This document shows positions 45,867 through 54,496 of a stretch of 64,000 bases of DNA, piece by piece; positions within the stretch are counted from its first letter, which is position 1, and every line of letters begins with the position of its first letter. A program made the translations under genes and the position numbers. The DNA comes from Phytohabitans rumicis (GTDB taxonomy: Bacteria > Actinomycetota > Actinomycetes > Mycobacteriales > Micromonosporaceae): the NCBI RefSeq assembly GCF_011764445.1, contig NZ_BLPG01000001.1, positions 9,291,316 through 9,355,315 of the forward strand, written 5' to 3'. The notes under the pieces are model-generated. The model was not told where the DNA came from. It saw nothing but the letters and a program-made list of their open reading frames with translations, and ran no database searches.

Positions 45867-46427
45867 TTATTCGCTGTGGTTGATCTCCGGGGCGGTGGTG
45901 TCGGCCTGGTCGATCTGGTCCAGTGCCCACAGTGCCCAGTCGTGCATGGTCTGGAACGAACGCAGGCCGTACTCGGCAACCAGGCGGCCGAACGCGGGCA
46001 GCGCGCCGGGTGGGGTCGTGGTGTCGGCCGTATCGATCGATTCGCGCAGTGTCGCCAGCTCCCGTGCACTGTCCTCGACGACCGGACGCAGCACGGCGCG
46101 CGCGTCGTCGGGGTCCAGTGTGGACAACAGGAACAGGCGCAGCACGAACTCGTGGCGGACGACGAACACGTCCGGCGGATTGAGCATCCAACTCCGCAAC
46201 TCGGTGCGGCCCTTGTCGGTGATCGCGTACGTCCGTCGCCCCCGCGCCCCTTCGGCGACCACCATGGCCAGGCCATCGGCGGCGAGGCGGTTGAGCTCCG
46301 GGTAGATCTGGCTGTGCTGGGCGTGCCAGGCGTAGCGCTGCAGCGCACGCTCGAACTTCCTGGTCAGGTCGTACCCGCTGGCCGGCTCCTCGGCGAGCAG
46401 TCCCAGCAACGCGTACCGCAATGACAT
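45867..46427 (-). CDS. PadR-family repressor
   Basis: 186 residues. N-terminal winged helix (LRYALLGLLAEEPASGYDLT; SQIYPELNRLAADGLAMVV) and the helical C-terminal dimer domain of the PadR/AphA type. ATG at 46427 with GGAAGG about 7 bases upstream; an in-frame opening to 46568 lacks homology. Divergent from the alpha/beta-hydrolase gene, with a textbook PadR operator between them, so it most likely represses that hydrolase and itself. The ligand is unknown. Confidence 0.9.
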   Translation of the reverse strand: MSLRYALLGLLAEEPASGYDLTRKFERALQRYAWHAQHSQIYPELNRLAADGLAMVVAEGARGRRTYAITDKGRTELRSWMLNPPDVFVVRHEFVLRLFLLSTLDPDDARAVLRPVVEDSARELATLRESIDTADTTTPPGALPAFGRLVAEYGLRSFQTMHDWALWALDQIDQADTTAPEINHSE

Positions 46428-46461
46428 CGGCGGCCTTCCCGATCGGTCCTCCCGACAGCGT

Positions 46462-46495
46462 ACATGTAGGGCTTGACATGTAGAAACCAACATGT
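46462..46495. promoter_or_regulatory. PadR operator: three ACATGT sites at exact 14-base spacing
   Basis: ACATGT occurs at 46462, 46476 and 46490. This produces two overlapping ATGT-N8-ACAT motifs, the known PadR recognition pattern. The middle site overlaps TTGACA at 46474-46479, a good -35 for the rightward hydrolase gene, so binding would block its promoter. Confidence 0.85.
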
Positions 46496-46533
46496 CATTT
46501 TCTTCGTACTGGCTGGAGCCCCGGAGGGAAATC

Positions 46534-47589
46534 ATGATCGGCATCGTCCTCGGCAGCGCGGCCGGCATCGCCGCGCTCGCAGCCGCCGTCCCGCTGGCCT
46601 ACCGCAGGCTGCGCCAACGCCGCGTCGCCCGCGCGCTCGCCATCGACACACCCGCCGGCATCGCCGAGGGCCGCTACATCAGGATCGGCGGAATCGATCA
46701 GTGGATCCAGATCCGAGGCGTGGACCGGGCCAACCCGATCCTGCTGATCCTCGCCGGCTCGGGCCTGCCGATGGAGCCGTTCACCACGGCCCTGCAAGCG
46801 TGGGAGCAGCACTTCACCGTCGTCCTGTGGGATCGCCGTGACGTCGGCCGGACCCGCGGACGCAACGGCAAGGCCGGCAGCGACACGTGGACGTTCGGCC
46901 AGCTCGCCGATGACGGCATCGAAGTCGTCGAGTGGGTCCGGCGACACCTGCACCAGGACAAGGTCATCCTCATCGGTCACTCACAGGGCAGCATCGTCGG
47001 CGTCACCATCGCCCGGCGCCGCCCCGACCTGTTGCACGCCTACGTCGGCACCGGACAGATCGCCGACATGGCCCGCAACGAACACCTGACCCACCAGCTG
47101 GCACTGGACCGGGCGCGCACGGCGGGCAACCGCAGAGCGGTCAAGGCCCTCGAACGCCACGCGCCGCCGTACCGCGACGCCCGGACCTGGATCACCAAAC
47201 TGCGCTGGAGCATGGCGACCGACCCCGACATGCGCGCCTGGCAGCGAAGCGCCCCGGCGGCCGTGCTGTTCTGGCCGGAGTACTCGCTCGCCGACGTCTA
47301 CCGCGGCGCCTTCGGCGCCCTCTTCCTGCCGCCGCGCCTGTTCGCCGAAACCATGTCCTGCACCCCCGAAACGCTCGGCACCCGATTCGAGACGCCATTT
47401 CTCATCCTCCACGGCGACGCCGACCTGCACACCCTGCCATCGCTCGCCGAGCAGTACCTCGCCGCCGTCGACGCGCCGGCAAAGGAATTCGTGCGCCTGC
47501 CCGACACCGGACACACGTCGATGCTCACCCGACCCGACCAGTTCCTCACCGAACTGCTCACCCGGGTCCGTCCCTTGGCAACGGCGTAG
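46534..47589 (+). CDS. Alpha/beta-hydrolase with N-terminal membrane helix
   Basis: 351 residues. One N-terminal helix (IVLGSAAGIAALAAAVPLAY) then an alpha/beta-hydrolase fold resembling proline iminopeptidases: oxyanion region LILAGSGLPMEP, nucleophile Ser150 in GHSQGSIVG, Asp in HGDADLHT, His in DTGHTSML. ATG at 46534 has GGAGGG 5 bases before it; the ATG at 46492 lies inside the operator and is less likely. Under PadR control (inference from the operator). Substrate unknown; detoxification of a phenolic or antibiotic ester is possible. Confidence 0.85.
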   Translation: MIGIVLGSAAGIAALAAAVPLAYRRLRQRRVARALAIDTPAGIAEGRYIRIGGIDQWIQIRGVDRANPILLILAGSGLPMEPFTTALQAWEQHFTVVLWDRRDVGRTRGRNGKAGSDTWTFGQLADDGIEVVEWVRRHLHQDKVILIGHSQGSIVGVTIARRRPDLLHAYVGTGQIADMARNEHLTHQLALDRARTAGNRRAVKALERHAPPYRDARTWITKLRWSMATDPDMRAWQRSAPAAVLFWPEYSLADVYRGAFGALFLPPRLFAETMSCTPETLGTRFETPFLILHGDADLHTLPSLAEQYLAAVDAPAKEFVRLPDTGHTSMLTRPDQFLTELLTRVRPLATA

Positions 47590-47601
47590 ACGGGACGGTC
47601 T

Positions 47602-47994
47602 ATCGTCGACGAAAACGAGATCGCGGAGCTCAATGCGGAGCTGGTCCACCTACCCGAGGAAGTCAGCCGGGGCGACGACCGCTATCTGAGCACCAACCAC
47701 CTCGTCGGCTTCGCCGGGGCCGGCGGCGAGGCGGTCTGGTGTTTCGACGTCACCCAGCCGGACGCGGACGGGGAGTACCCCGTGTACTACCACCACCAAG
47801 ACGACCAAGAAGGACATGCGCGGTACGTCGACAGCGGCGAGTGGGAGTTTCCGGAGCTCGCGAGGCCGGACTTCCCGTCCTTCGCGGCTTGGCTCGCCTC
47901 GATGGTGCAGGCATTCACCGCCGCGGAACCGCCGAAATGGTTCACGCGACTGGGCGCGCCCGGACCTCTGCCGGCGTACCAGGACGAGAGCTAG
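47602..47994 (+). pseudogene. SMI1/KNR4-family fragment lacking its N-terminus
   Basis: An open frame reads IVDENEIAELNAELVHLPEE, then NHLVGFAGAGGEAVWCFDV and SGEWEFPELARPDFPSFAAW, matching the C-terminal two thirds of SMI1/KNR4 proteins, which often serve as immunity proteins to polymorphic toxins. The first third is absent: the hydrolase gene ends 12 bases upstream and no ATG/GTG precedes the homology. A GTG at 47782 could at best make a 70-residue piece. The 3' end overlaps the convergent MFS gene by 53 bases. There is no toxin gene next to it. Confidence 0.65.
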
Positions 47995-49252
47995 TCGGTA
48001 GCTGTTCACCCTGAGCCAGGGGCTTCACCCGGGCCACGGTCCCGACGTACAGGAGCAGGCCGGCGGTGGTGAGGATGAAGCCGGCCCAGACGGTGGACAG
48101 GGTGCCCCAGCCGGCGTCGAGGGTGATCGCGCCGCCGATCGCGCCGAGCGAGTTGGCCAGGTTGAGGGCGGCGAGGTTGAGCGCGCCCATCAGGGTAGGG
48201 GCGTCGGGGGCGAAGCCGGTCAGCCGGACCTGGATGGTGGGGATCGCGAACATCGTGGTCGCGCCGACGCCGAACAGACAGGGCAGCAGGACCGCCAAGT
48301 CATCGCCGGCCACGCCGATCACGACCAGGAGCGCCAGGGCGCCGCCGTAGCCCCAGATCAGGCCGCGGTGGTCGTACCGGTCGGCGACGCGTCCGCCGAG
48401 GTAGTTGCCGACTGCCATACCGAGACCGAAGACGGCGAGCGCGATCGGGATGAGCGAGGCGTCCCGCCTGGCCGCGTCGGTGACGAACGGGCCGATGAAC
48501 GTGTAGACGGCGAAGATGCTCGAAATGCCCAGCGCCGCGACGGTGACCATCAGCCAGACACCCGACCGGCGCAGCGCGCCCAGCTCGCTCGCGATGGAGC
48601 CGCCGCGCAGTTCATCGGTTCGCGGCAGCCAGGTCACCAGGGCGGCGCCGGCGAGCAGACCGACGGCGACCACGGTCCAGTACATGACCCGCCAGCCGGC
48701 GTTCTGACCGATGAATGTGCCCAGCGGCGACCCGAAGATGGTGGCGACGGTGAGGCCGCCCATCACGGTGGCGAACGCCTTGCCGCCCTTGCCAGGCCCG
48801 TACACGTACGCGGCGACGACGGCCCCGGCGCCGAAGAATGCGCCCTGCACGCTGCCGGCGACGAACCGGAAGACGACCAGCAGCGCGATGTTCGGCGCCA
48901 GCGCGGAGAGCCCGTTGCCGACCAGGAACAGCGCGATCAGGCCGAGCAGCAGGGTGCGCCGGTTGACCCGGGCGGCGAGCAGGGTGATCGCCGGAGAGCC
49001 GACCATCACCCCGAAGGCGTACGAAGTGATCGCGTACGTCGCGACCGGGATCGACAGATCCAGATCGGACGCGAACAGCTGGATGATGCCGTTGCTGCCG
49101 AACTCGCCGGTGCCGATCGCGAAGGTCCCCAGCGCGAGCGCGAACAATGTCAGTTTCGGGTTGCGGATGAGCGAGGTGTGCCGCTTCTCCTCGGCGGTGC
49201 ACAGGCCCTCGTACGCACGCTGATGCAATGTGTGCCCTTCAATCTCGTTCAC
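47942..49252 (-). CDS. MFS exporter, DHA1/AraJ-like
   Basis: About 436 residues from the GTG at 49252, with 12 predicted membrane helices starting near residue 45 (LTLFALALGTFAIGTGEFGS). Motif A appears as LAARVNRRTLLLGLIALFLV, and GxxxGPxxGG-like Gly-rich turns occur in helix 5 (LTVATIFGSPLGTFIGQNAG). The DHA1 family exports sugars or drugs with proton influx. The start is uncertain: several later in-frame starts exist and none has a good ribosome site. Confidence 0.82.
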   Translation of the reverse strand: MNEIEGHTLHQRAYEGLCTAEEKRHTSLIRNPKLTLFALALGTFAIGTGEFGSNGIIQLFASDLDLSIPVATYAITSYAFGVMVGSPAITLLAARVNRRTLLLGLIALFLVGNGLSALAPNIALLVVFRFVAGSVQGAFFGAGAVVAAYVYGPGKGGKAFATVMGGLTVATIFGSPLGTFIGQNAGWRVMYWTVVAVGLLAGAALVTWLPRTDELRGGSIASELGALRRSGVWLMVTVAALGISSIFAVYTFIGPFVTDAARRDASLIPIALAVFGLGMAVGNYLGGRVADRYDHRGLIWGYGGALALLVVIGVAGDDLAVLLPCLFGVGATTMFAIPTIQVRLTGFAPDAPTLMGALNLAALNLANSLGAIGGAITLDAGWGTLSTVWAGFILTTAGLLLYVGTVARVKPLAQGEQLPTSSRPGTPAEVRARPVA

Positions 49253-49387
49253 AAGCCGTGGTAGCCGGTCAGCGTAAGGACGGGTACTTGACGAGTACTG
49301 AACGAGGCTGGAAGCGCATCGCAGCCGGATTCCATCATCGTCAAGTGGGTCCACCTAGCATGCGGGCATGACGTTGATAGCACCGCC

Positions 49388-51013
49388 ATGAGAAAGCCCA
49401 GACGCATCGGGGCCCTGTCGCTCGCGGCCGTGATGGGCCTTGCTGCCTGTGGCGGTGGTGGCTCCCCGACGGCCGCCGCCGGTGACACACCGGTCCCCGG
49501 CGGCACCTTGAAGATCGCTTTCTGGGACGACGCGCAGGGCTGCATCGACCCCAACCAGGTGTATTGGATCGAGAGCCGCTCACTGGACCGCCAGATCGCG
49601 GACTCGCTCACCGACCAGGACCCGGAGACCGGCAAGATCGTGCCCTGGCTGGCGACCGACTGGGCGGTATCCGATGACGCCAAGACGTACACGTTCAACC
49701 TGCGCAAGGGGGTGACGTTCAGCGACGGCACGCCGCTGGACGCGGCCGCGGTGAAGACATCCCTGGACGGCACGTTCGCGCTCGGGCCGAGGTCGGTGCT
49801 GGGCCTGACCTACCTCGCCGGATACGCATCGTCCACGGTGGTCGATGCCGACACCGTCACGGTGGACTTCGACACGCCCAACGCGGCCTTCCTGCAGGCC
49901 ACGTCGACCACCACGCTGGCGATCCTGTCGCCCAAGACCTACCAGGAGACTCCCGAGCAGCGGTGCGCCGGCAAGGTCGTCGGGTCCGGGGCGTTCACCT
50001 TGGACAGCTACACCGCGGCGAAGCAGGCGCGCCTGACCAAGCGCAAGGACTACGCCTGGCCGTCCTCGCTGGTCAAGAACCAGGGCGCGGCGTACCTGGA
50101 CGCCATCGAGGTCAGCTACATCAAGGAGGACAGTGTCCGGGTCGGCAGCCTCACCAGCGGCGCCATCGACATCGCCTGGCCGCGCGAGCCCATCTCCGAG
50201 GCCGACCAGCAACTCATCCAGGCCGCCGGCGGGAGCATCGAGTCGCGCCCGCTGCCCGGCATCAGCTACCAACTGGTGCCCAACGTCGCCAAGGGCGGGC
50301 CACTGGCCGACCTGACGGTCCGCCAGGCACTGCAGAAGGCGATCGACCGCAAGACCTACGCCTCAACCATCTACTGGGCCGACTACCCGGTGGTGGCCAG
50401 CGTCTTCGACTCCACGACACCGCACTTCGCCGACCAGTCTGCCGCACTGGCGTATGACCCGGACGGCGCCGCCCGCCTGCTCGACGAGGCCGGCTGGAAG
50501 CTCGGCAGCGACGGATACCGGTACAAGGACGGCAAGAAGCTGACCCTTGTCGACCCGGTCACCGTCGCGTCACCCGGCGACCAACTCGTGCAGGACCAGC
50601 TCAAGAAGGTGGGCATCGACTTGAGCCTGAAGGTGGTGACCGCTGCGCAGCGGGTCGAGATTTTCGCGTCCGGCGGGTTTGACCTGGCTCTGACGGTCTT
50701 GACCAGGGCGGACCCGAGCGTGCTGGGTTCGGCGCTGGACCAGGCGGTGAGCAAGCAGGGCACGGCCATCTACAGCCAGGATGGAGCCACCGCCACCAAG
50801 GTCAGCGAGCTGTTCGCGAAGGGCCTGCAGGCCGTCGACCCGACCAAGCGCGGGCTGGTCTACGCGGACCTGCAGAAGTACCTGGTCGAGCAGGGCGTGT
50901 CGTTCCCGGTGTTCGAACGGGTGCAGCTCGCCGGCCTGTCCAGCAAGGTCCGCGGCTTCGCCTTCACCAGCGAGGCGTTCCTGCGGGCCAACGACATCTG
51001 GCTGTCCAAGTAG
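49388..51013 (+). CDS. Peptide/nickel-type ABC importer substrate-binding lipoprotein
   Basis: 541 residues, SBP family 5 (OppA/DppA). Lipobox GLAAC with Cys21. Family blocks: WAVSDDAKTYTFNLRKGVTF SDGTPLDA-type entry (here FNLRKGVTFSDGTPLDAAAV), KVVGSGAFTLDSYTA, and VRQALQKAIDRKTYAS. ATG at 49388; no clear ribosome site. The 135-base upstream gap holds a small GTACT-TGACG-AGTAC dyad at 49284-49298. First gene of a complete importer operon (binding protein, two permeases, one double ATPase). Confidence 0.92.
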   Translation: MRKPRRIGALSLAAVMGLAACGGGGSPTAAAGDTPVPGGTLKIAFWDDAQGCIDPNQVYWIESRSLDRQIADSLTDQDPETGKIVPWLATDWAVSDDAKTYTFNLRKGVTFSDGTPLDAAAVKTSLDGTFALGPRSVLGLTYLAGYASSTVVDADTVTVDFDTPNAAFLQATSTTTLAILSPKTYQETPEQRCAGKVVGSGAFTLDSYTAAKQARLTKRKDYAWPSSLVKNQGAAYLDAIEVSYIKEDSVRVGSLTSGAIDIAWPREPISEADQQLIQAAGGSIESRPLPGISYQLVPNVAKGGPLADLTVRQALQKAIDRKTYASTIYWADYPVVASVFDSTTPHFADQSAALAYDPDGAARLLDEAGWKLGSDGYRYKDGKKLTLVDPVTVASPGDQLVQDQLKKVGIDLSLKVVTAAQRVEIFASGGFDLALTVLTRADPSVLGSALDQAVSKQGTAIYSQDGATATKVSELFAKGLQAVDPTKRGLVYADLQKYLVEQGVSFPVFERVQLAGLSSKVRGFAFTSEAFLRANDIWLSK

Positions 51014-51023
51014 GACGCAGGTG

Positions 51024-51977
51024 ATGATGCTGCGCTACATCCTCGGCCGGCTCGCCCAGGCGGTGGGCGTGCTGTGGGCGGTGTTCACCGTGACGTTCGT
51101 GGTGCTGTACCTGCTGCCGAGCAACCCGGTCGCGCTGCTGCTGGCGGCCGGGGACGTGCAGGTCGAGGACCTCAGTCCGGAGCAGTTGGCCGCTCTGGAG
51201 GCCAAGTACGGCCTGGACGAGCCGGTGTACGTGCAGTATTTCGATCAGCTGTGGCAGCTGGTGCGCCTCGACTTCGGGAATTCGATCTCCAAGAACGTTC
51301 CGGTGTCCCAATTGCTGGTGCCGCGCCTCGGCTCCACTTTGGCCCTGGGCATGACGGCGATCCTGCTCACTGTCGTGGTTGGTGTTGCCGTCGCGTACCT
51401 GGCCGCGTACGTGCAGTGGCGCCCGGCTCGGGTTCTGCTGCGCCGGTTGCCCGCGGTAGGGGTGTCGTTCCCTCCGTTCTTCATCGGGTTGCTGCTGATC
51501 CAGGTGTTCGCGTTCTCGCTGGGCTGGCTGCCGGCCACAGGCTCGGACGGTTGGCAGACGCTGATCCTGCCGGCGATCACGATGGCCATCCCGACGTCCG
51601 CGATGCTCGCCCAGGTGCTGACCCGCAGCCTGGACGACTCGCTCGCGGAGCCGTACATCACCACCGCCCGTGCCAAGGGACTGTCCCGCCACGTCGTCCA
51701 GGCCCGGCACGCGCTGCGCAACGCCGCGCTGCCGGCGCTGACCCTGCTCGGGATGTTGCTCGGCGCGACCGTCGCCGAGGCGGTGGTCGTCGAGACCGTC
51801 TTCACCCGCGACGGCCTCGGGCGCCTCGCGCAGGAGGCCGTGCTCGCCCAGGACGTCCACGTCGTCCAGGCGGTCGTGCTGGTGGTCGCCGCCGCGTTCG
51901 TCGCGATAAACCTGGTCGTCGACCTCATCTACCCGCTGATTGATCCGCGCGTCACGCACGCGCACCGCACGCACTGA
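51024..51977 (+). CDS. Peptide-type ABC importer permease (DppB-like)
   Basis: 317 residues with six membrane helices. Opening LRYILGRLAQAVGVLWAVFT, the ExxYGLDEPVYVQYF block (LEAKYGLDEPVYVQYFDQLW) and the EAA loop EPYITTARAKGLSRHVVQAR are typical of DppB. Starts possible at GTG 51021, ATG 51024 or ATG 51027. It begins 11 bases after the binding-protein stop. Confidence 0.92.
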   Translation: MMLRYILGRLAQAVGVLWAVFTVTFVVLYLLPSNPVALLLAAGDVQVEDLSPEQLAALEAKYGLDEPVYVQYFDQLWQLVRLDFGNSISKNVPVSQLLVPRLGSTLALGMTAILLTVVVGVAVAYLAAYVQWRPARVLLRRLPAVGVSFPPFFIGLLLIQVFAFSLGWLPATGSDGWQTLILPAITMAIPTSAMLAQVLTRSLDDSLAEPYITTARAKGLSRHVVQARHALRNAALPALTLLGMLLGATVAEAVVVETVFTRDGLGRLAQEAVLAQDVHVVQAVVLVVAAAFVAINLVVDLIYPLIDPRVTHAHRTH

Positions 51978-52007
51978 ACAACCAGAGCCTGACCGCCGGA
52001 GGTTGCC

Positions 52008-52886
52008 GTGCCAGTCGACGTCGCCGTGGAGGCCGGGCAGTCGAGTACCGCCGCGCCGGCCGTCCACACCAGACGCCGGAGATGGCCGGCGGCGCTGCGC
52101 CGCCCGGGCTTGGTGATGGCCGTCGGGTTCGTCCTACTTGTTGTCGTCTCGGCGCTCTTTCCGAGCCTGTTCACGCACTACGACCCGTACGCCACCGCGC
52201 CGGCTCAGAAGCTCCAGGCGCCCAGCGGCGTCCATCTCTTCGGAACCGACGAGCTCGGCCGGGATCTGTTCACCCGGGTCCTGTACGGCTCGACCCTCAC
52301 CATCAGGACCACCCTCAGCGCGGTCGGCCTCGCCCTGCTCGCCGGCCTGACGATCGGTGTGATCTCCGGGTTCGTCGGCGGGTGGGTGGACGCTGTGCTG
52401 ATGCGGGCGGTGGACGTGGCCCTCGCCATTCCGCGGCTCCTGCTCGCGCTGACCATCGTGACCGCGCTCGGCTTCGCGATGCTGCCCACCGCCATCGCGG
52501 TGGCGGTCGGAATCTTCCCGGGCTTCTCCCGGATCACCCGCGCCGAGGTGCTCAAGGTCAAGACTCTGCCGTACGTGGAGGCGGCCCGCACCGGCGGCGC
52601 GTCCTGGCTTCGGGTGGTGGTGCGGCACATCCTGCCCAACTCGTGGGGACCGGTGCTGGTGCTCGCGGTGCTCGACTTCGGTGTCGCGATCTTGATGGTG
52701 TCGGCGCTCAGCTTCCTCGGCCTCGGCGCGCCGCCACCGGCCGCCGAGTGGGGCACCCTGATCGCGCAGGGCCGCAACTACCTGATCACCTCGCCCTGGC
52801 TGAGCCTGCTGCCGGGGCTGTTCCTCGGGCTCGTCGTCTTCAGCCTCAATCACATCTCCAAGAGCCTCGAGGAGATCCAGCGATGA
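52008..52886 (+). CDS. Peptide-type ABC importer permease (DppC-like)
   Basis: 292 residues, BPD_transp_1 with DppC features: the HLFGTDELGRDLFTRVLYGS block before the domain and the EAA loop ALAIPRLLLALT ... PYVEAARTGGASWLRVVVRH. A polar ~30-residue N-terminus precedes the first helix. GTG at 52008, with GGAGGT upstream. The 3' end overlaps the ATPase start (ATGA). Confidence 0.92.
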   Translation: MPVDVAVEAGQSSTAAPAVHTRRRRWPAALRRPGLVMAVGFVLLVVVSALFPSLFTHYDPYATAPAQKLQAPSGVHLFGTDELGRDLFTRVLYGSTLTIRTTLSAVGLALLAGLTIGVISGFVGGWVDAVLMRAVDVALAIPRLLLALTIVTALGFAMLPTAIAVAVGIFPGFSRITRAEVLKVKTLPYVEAARTGGASWLRVVVRHILPNSWGPVLVLAVLDFGVAILMVSALSFLGLGAPPPAAEWGTLIAQGRNYLITSPWLSLLPGLFLGLVVFSLNHISKSLEEIQR

Positions 52887-54496
52887 GCGCGCTCGTGCGG
52901 GTGCGCGGCCTGTCGGTCGTGTACGGAGGGGAGCGCCGGCACACCGCTGTGGTCAGCGACCTCGATCTGACCGTCCACTCTGGAGAGACGGTAGCCGTCG
53001 TGGGTCAGTCCGGCTCCGGCAAGACCACGCTCGCATCCACCCTCCTCGGGCTGCTGCCCGCGTCCGCGAGGGTCACCGGTGGGACCATCGAGGTGGACGG
53101 GCGGGACCTGACCGGCGCCGGTGAACGGGCGTTCCGCGCCATCCGGGGCAGCGTCGTCGGCCTCGTGCCGCAGGACCCGATGGTCGGCCTGAACCCGACG
53201 CTGCGCATCGGCCCACAGGTCGCCGAGGTGGTGCGCCGGCGCCCCGACGTGACCAAGCGGTCGGTGGACGCCGAGGTCGTCGCGGCGCTGGAGGCCGCCG
53301 GCCTGGACGACGGCGTGCTGCGGGCCCGGCAGTACCCGCATCAGTTGTCCGGCGGCATGCGCCAGCGCGCGTTGATCGCGATCGCGCTGGCCGGCAATCC
53401 TAAGCTGATCATCGCGGACGAGCCGACCAGCGCGCTGGACGTCACCGTGCAGAACCGAATCCTCGACCACCTTGAGGGGCTGGTGGCCGCGCGCGGCCTA
53501 TCGCTGCTCATCATCACGCACAACCTCGCCGTGGCGGCCGAACGCGCCCAGCGGGTCGTCGTCATGCATGACGGCCGAGTCGTCGAGGAGGGTGCACCGC
53601 AGCGCATCCTGGTGAGCCCGCGAGAGGCGTACACACAACGGCTGCTCGCCGCCACGCCCCGAGCCGTCCCCCGCTTCACCGAGGTGCCAACAGCACCGCC
53701 GCTGCTGCGCATCGAGGACATCAGTAAGGACTTCGCCCTCCCTCGGTCGCCCAAGGCCGCCCGCACCGTGCGAGCGGTCGACGGCGTCACGTTGACCGTC
53801 CCCAAGGGACAGACGCTCGCCCTGGTGGGCGAGTCCGGTTCGGGCAAGACGACCACGCTGCGGGTCGCGCTCGGGCTGGAACGCCCAACCAGCGGCCGGG
53901 TGCTCTTCGACGGCACCGACATCACCCGGCTGAGCTGGCGCCAGATGCGCCCGCTGCGCCGCCGGTTCCAGCTCGTCCACCAGAACCCGTTCGCCTCCCT
54001 CGACCCGAGGTTCAGCGTCGAGGAAGTGGTCACCGAGCCGCTGGTCAGCTTCCGGGTCGGCGACCGCGCGTCGCGGCGCGCCGCCGCCGACGAGCTGCTG
54101 GACCGGGTCGGCCTCCCCAGGTCGTTCCTGCGCCGCCGCCCCCACGAGCTGTCCGGTGGGCAATGCCAGCGGGTGGCGATCGCTCGGGCGCTGGCGCTGC
54201 GGCCGGAGCTGCTCCTGCTCGACGAGCCGGTGTCCGCGCTCGACGTCTCGGTCCAGGAACAGATCCTTACGCTCTTCGCCGAACTGCAACGGGAGCTGGG
54301 ACTGAGCTACCTTTTCGTCTCGCACGACCTCGCCGTCGTCGCGCAAGTGGCGCACCATGTCGCGGTGCTCCATCGTGGACGCGTCGTCGAGCACGGCACG
54401 ACCGCCGAGGTATTCGCCAACCCGGCCAGCGCGTACACCCGCCAGCTGCTGGACGCGATCCCCGGGCGTCGCGACCACCAAGAGGTGACGTCATGA
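52883..54496 (+). CDS. Peptide-type ABC importer, fused double ATPase (DppD-DppF)
   Basis: 537 residues with two full ATPase domains in one chain. First: GQSGSGKTTLA, LSGGMRQRALIAIAL, LIIADEPTSALDV. Second: GESGSGKTTTL, LSGGQCQRVAIARAL, LLLLDEPVSALDVS, with the LVHQNPFASLDPRFSV block typical of DppF. The fused form makes the four-gene operon complete. ATG at 52883. The last 6 bases overlap the convergent regulator gene. The cargo cannot be deduced. Confidence 0.93.
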   Translation: MSALVRVRGLSVVYGGERRHTAVVSDLDLTVHSGETVAVVGQSGSGKTTLASTLLGLLPASARVTGGTIEVDGRDLTGAGERAFRAIRGSVVGLVPQDPMVGLNPTLRIGPQVAEVVRRRPDVTKRSVDAEVVAALEAAGLDDGVLRARQYPHQLSGGMRQRALIAIALAGNPKLIIADEPTSALDVTVQNRILDHLEGLVAARGLSLLIITHNLAVAAERAQRVVVMHDGRVVEEGAPQRILVSPREAYTQRLLAATPRAVPRFTEVPTAPPLLRIEDISKDFALPRSPKAARTVRAVDGVTLTVPKGQTLALVGESGSGKTTTLRVALGLERPTSGRVLFDGTDITRLSWRQMRPLRRRFQLVHQNPFASLDPRFSVEEVVTEPLVSFRVGDRASRRAAADELLDRVGLPRSFLRRRPHELSGGQCQRVAIARALALRPELLLLDEPVSALDVSVQEQILTLFAELQRELGLSYLFVSHDLAVVAQVAHHVAVLHRGRVVEHGTTAEVFANPASAYTRQLLDAIPGRRDHQEVTS

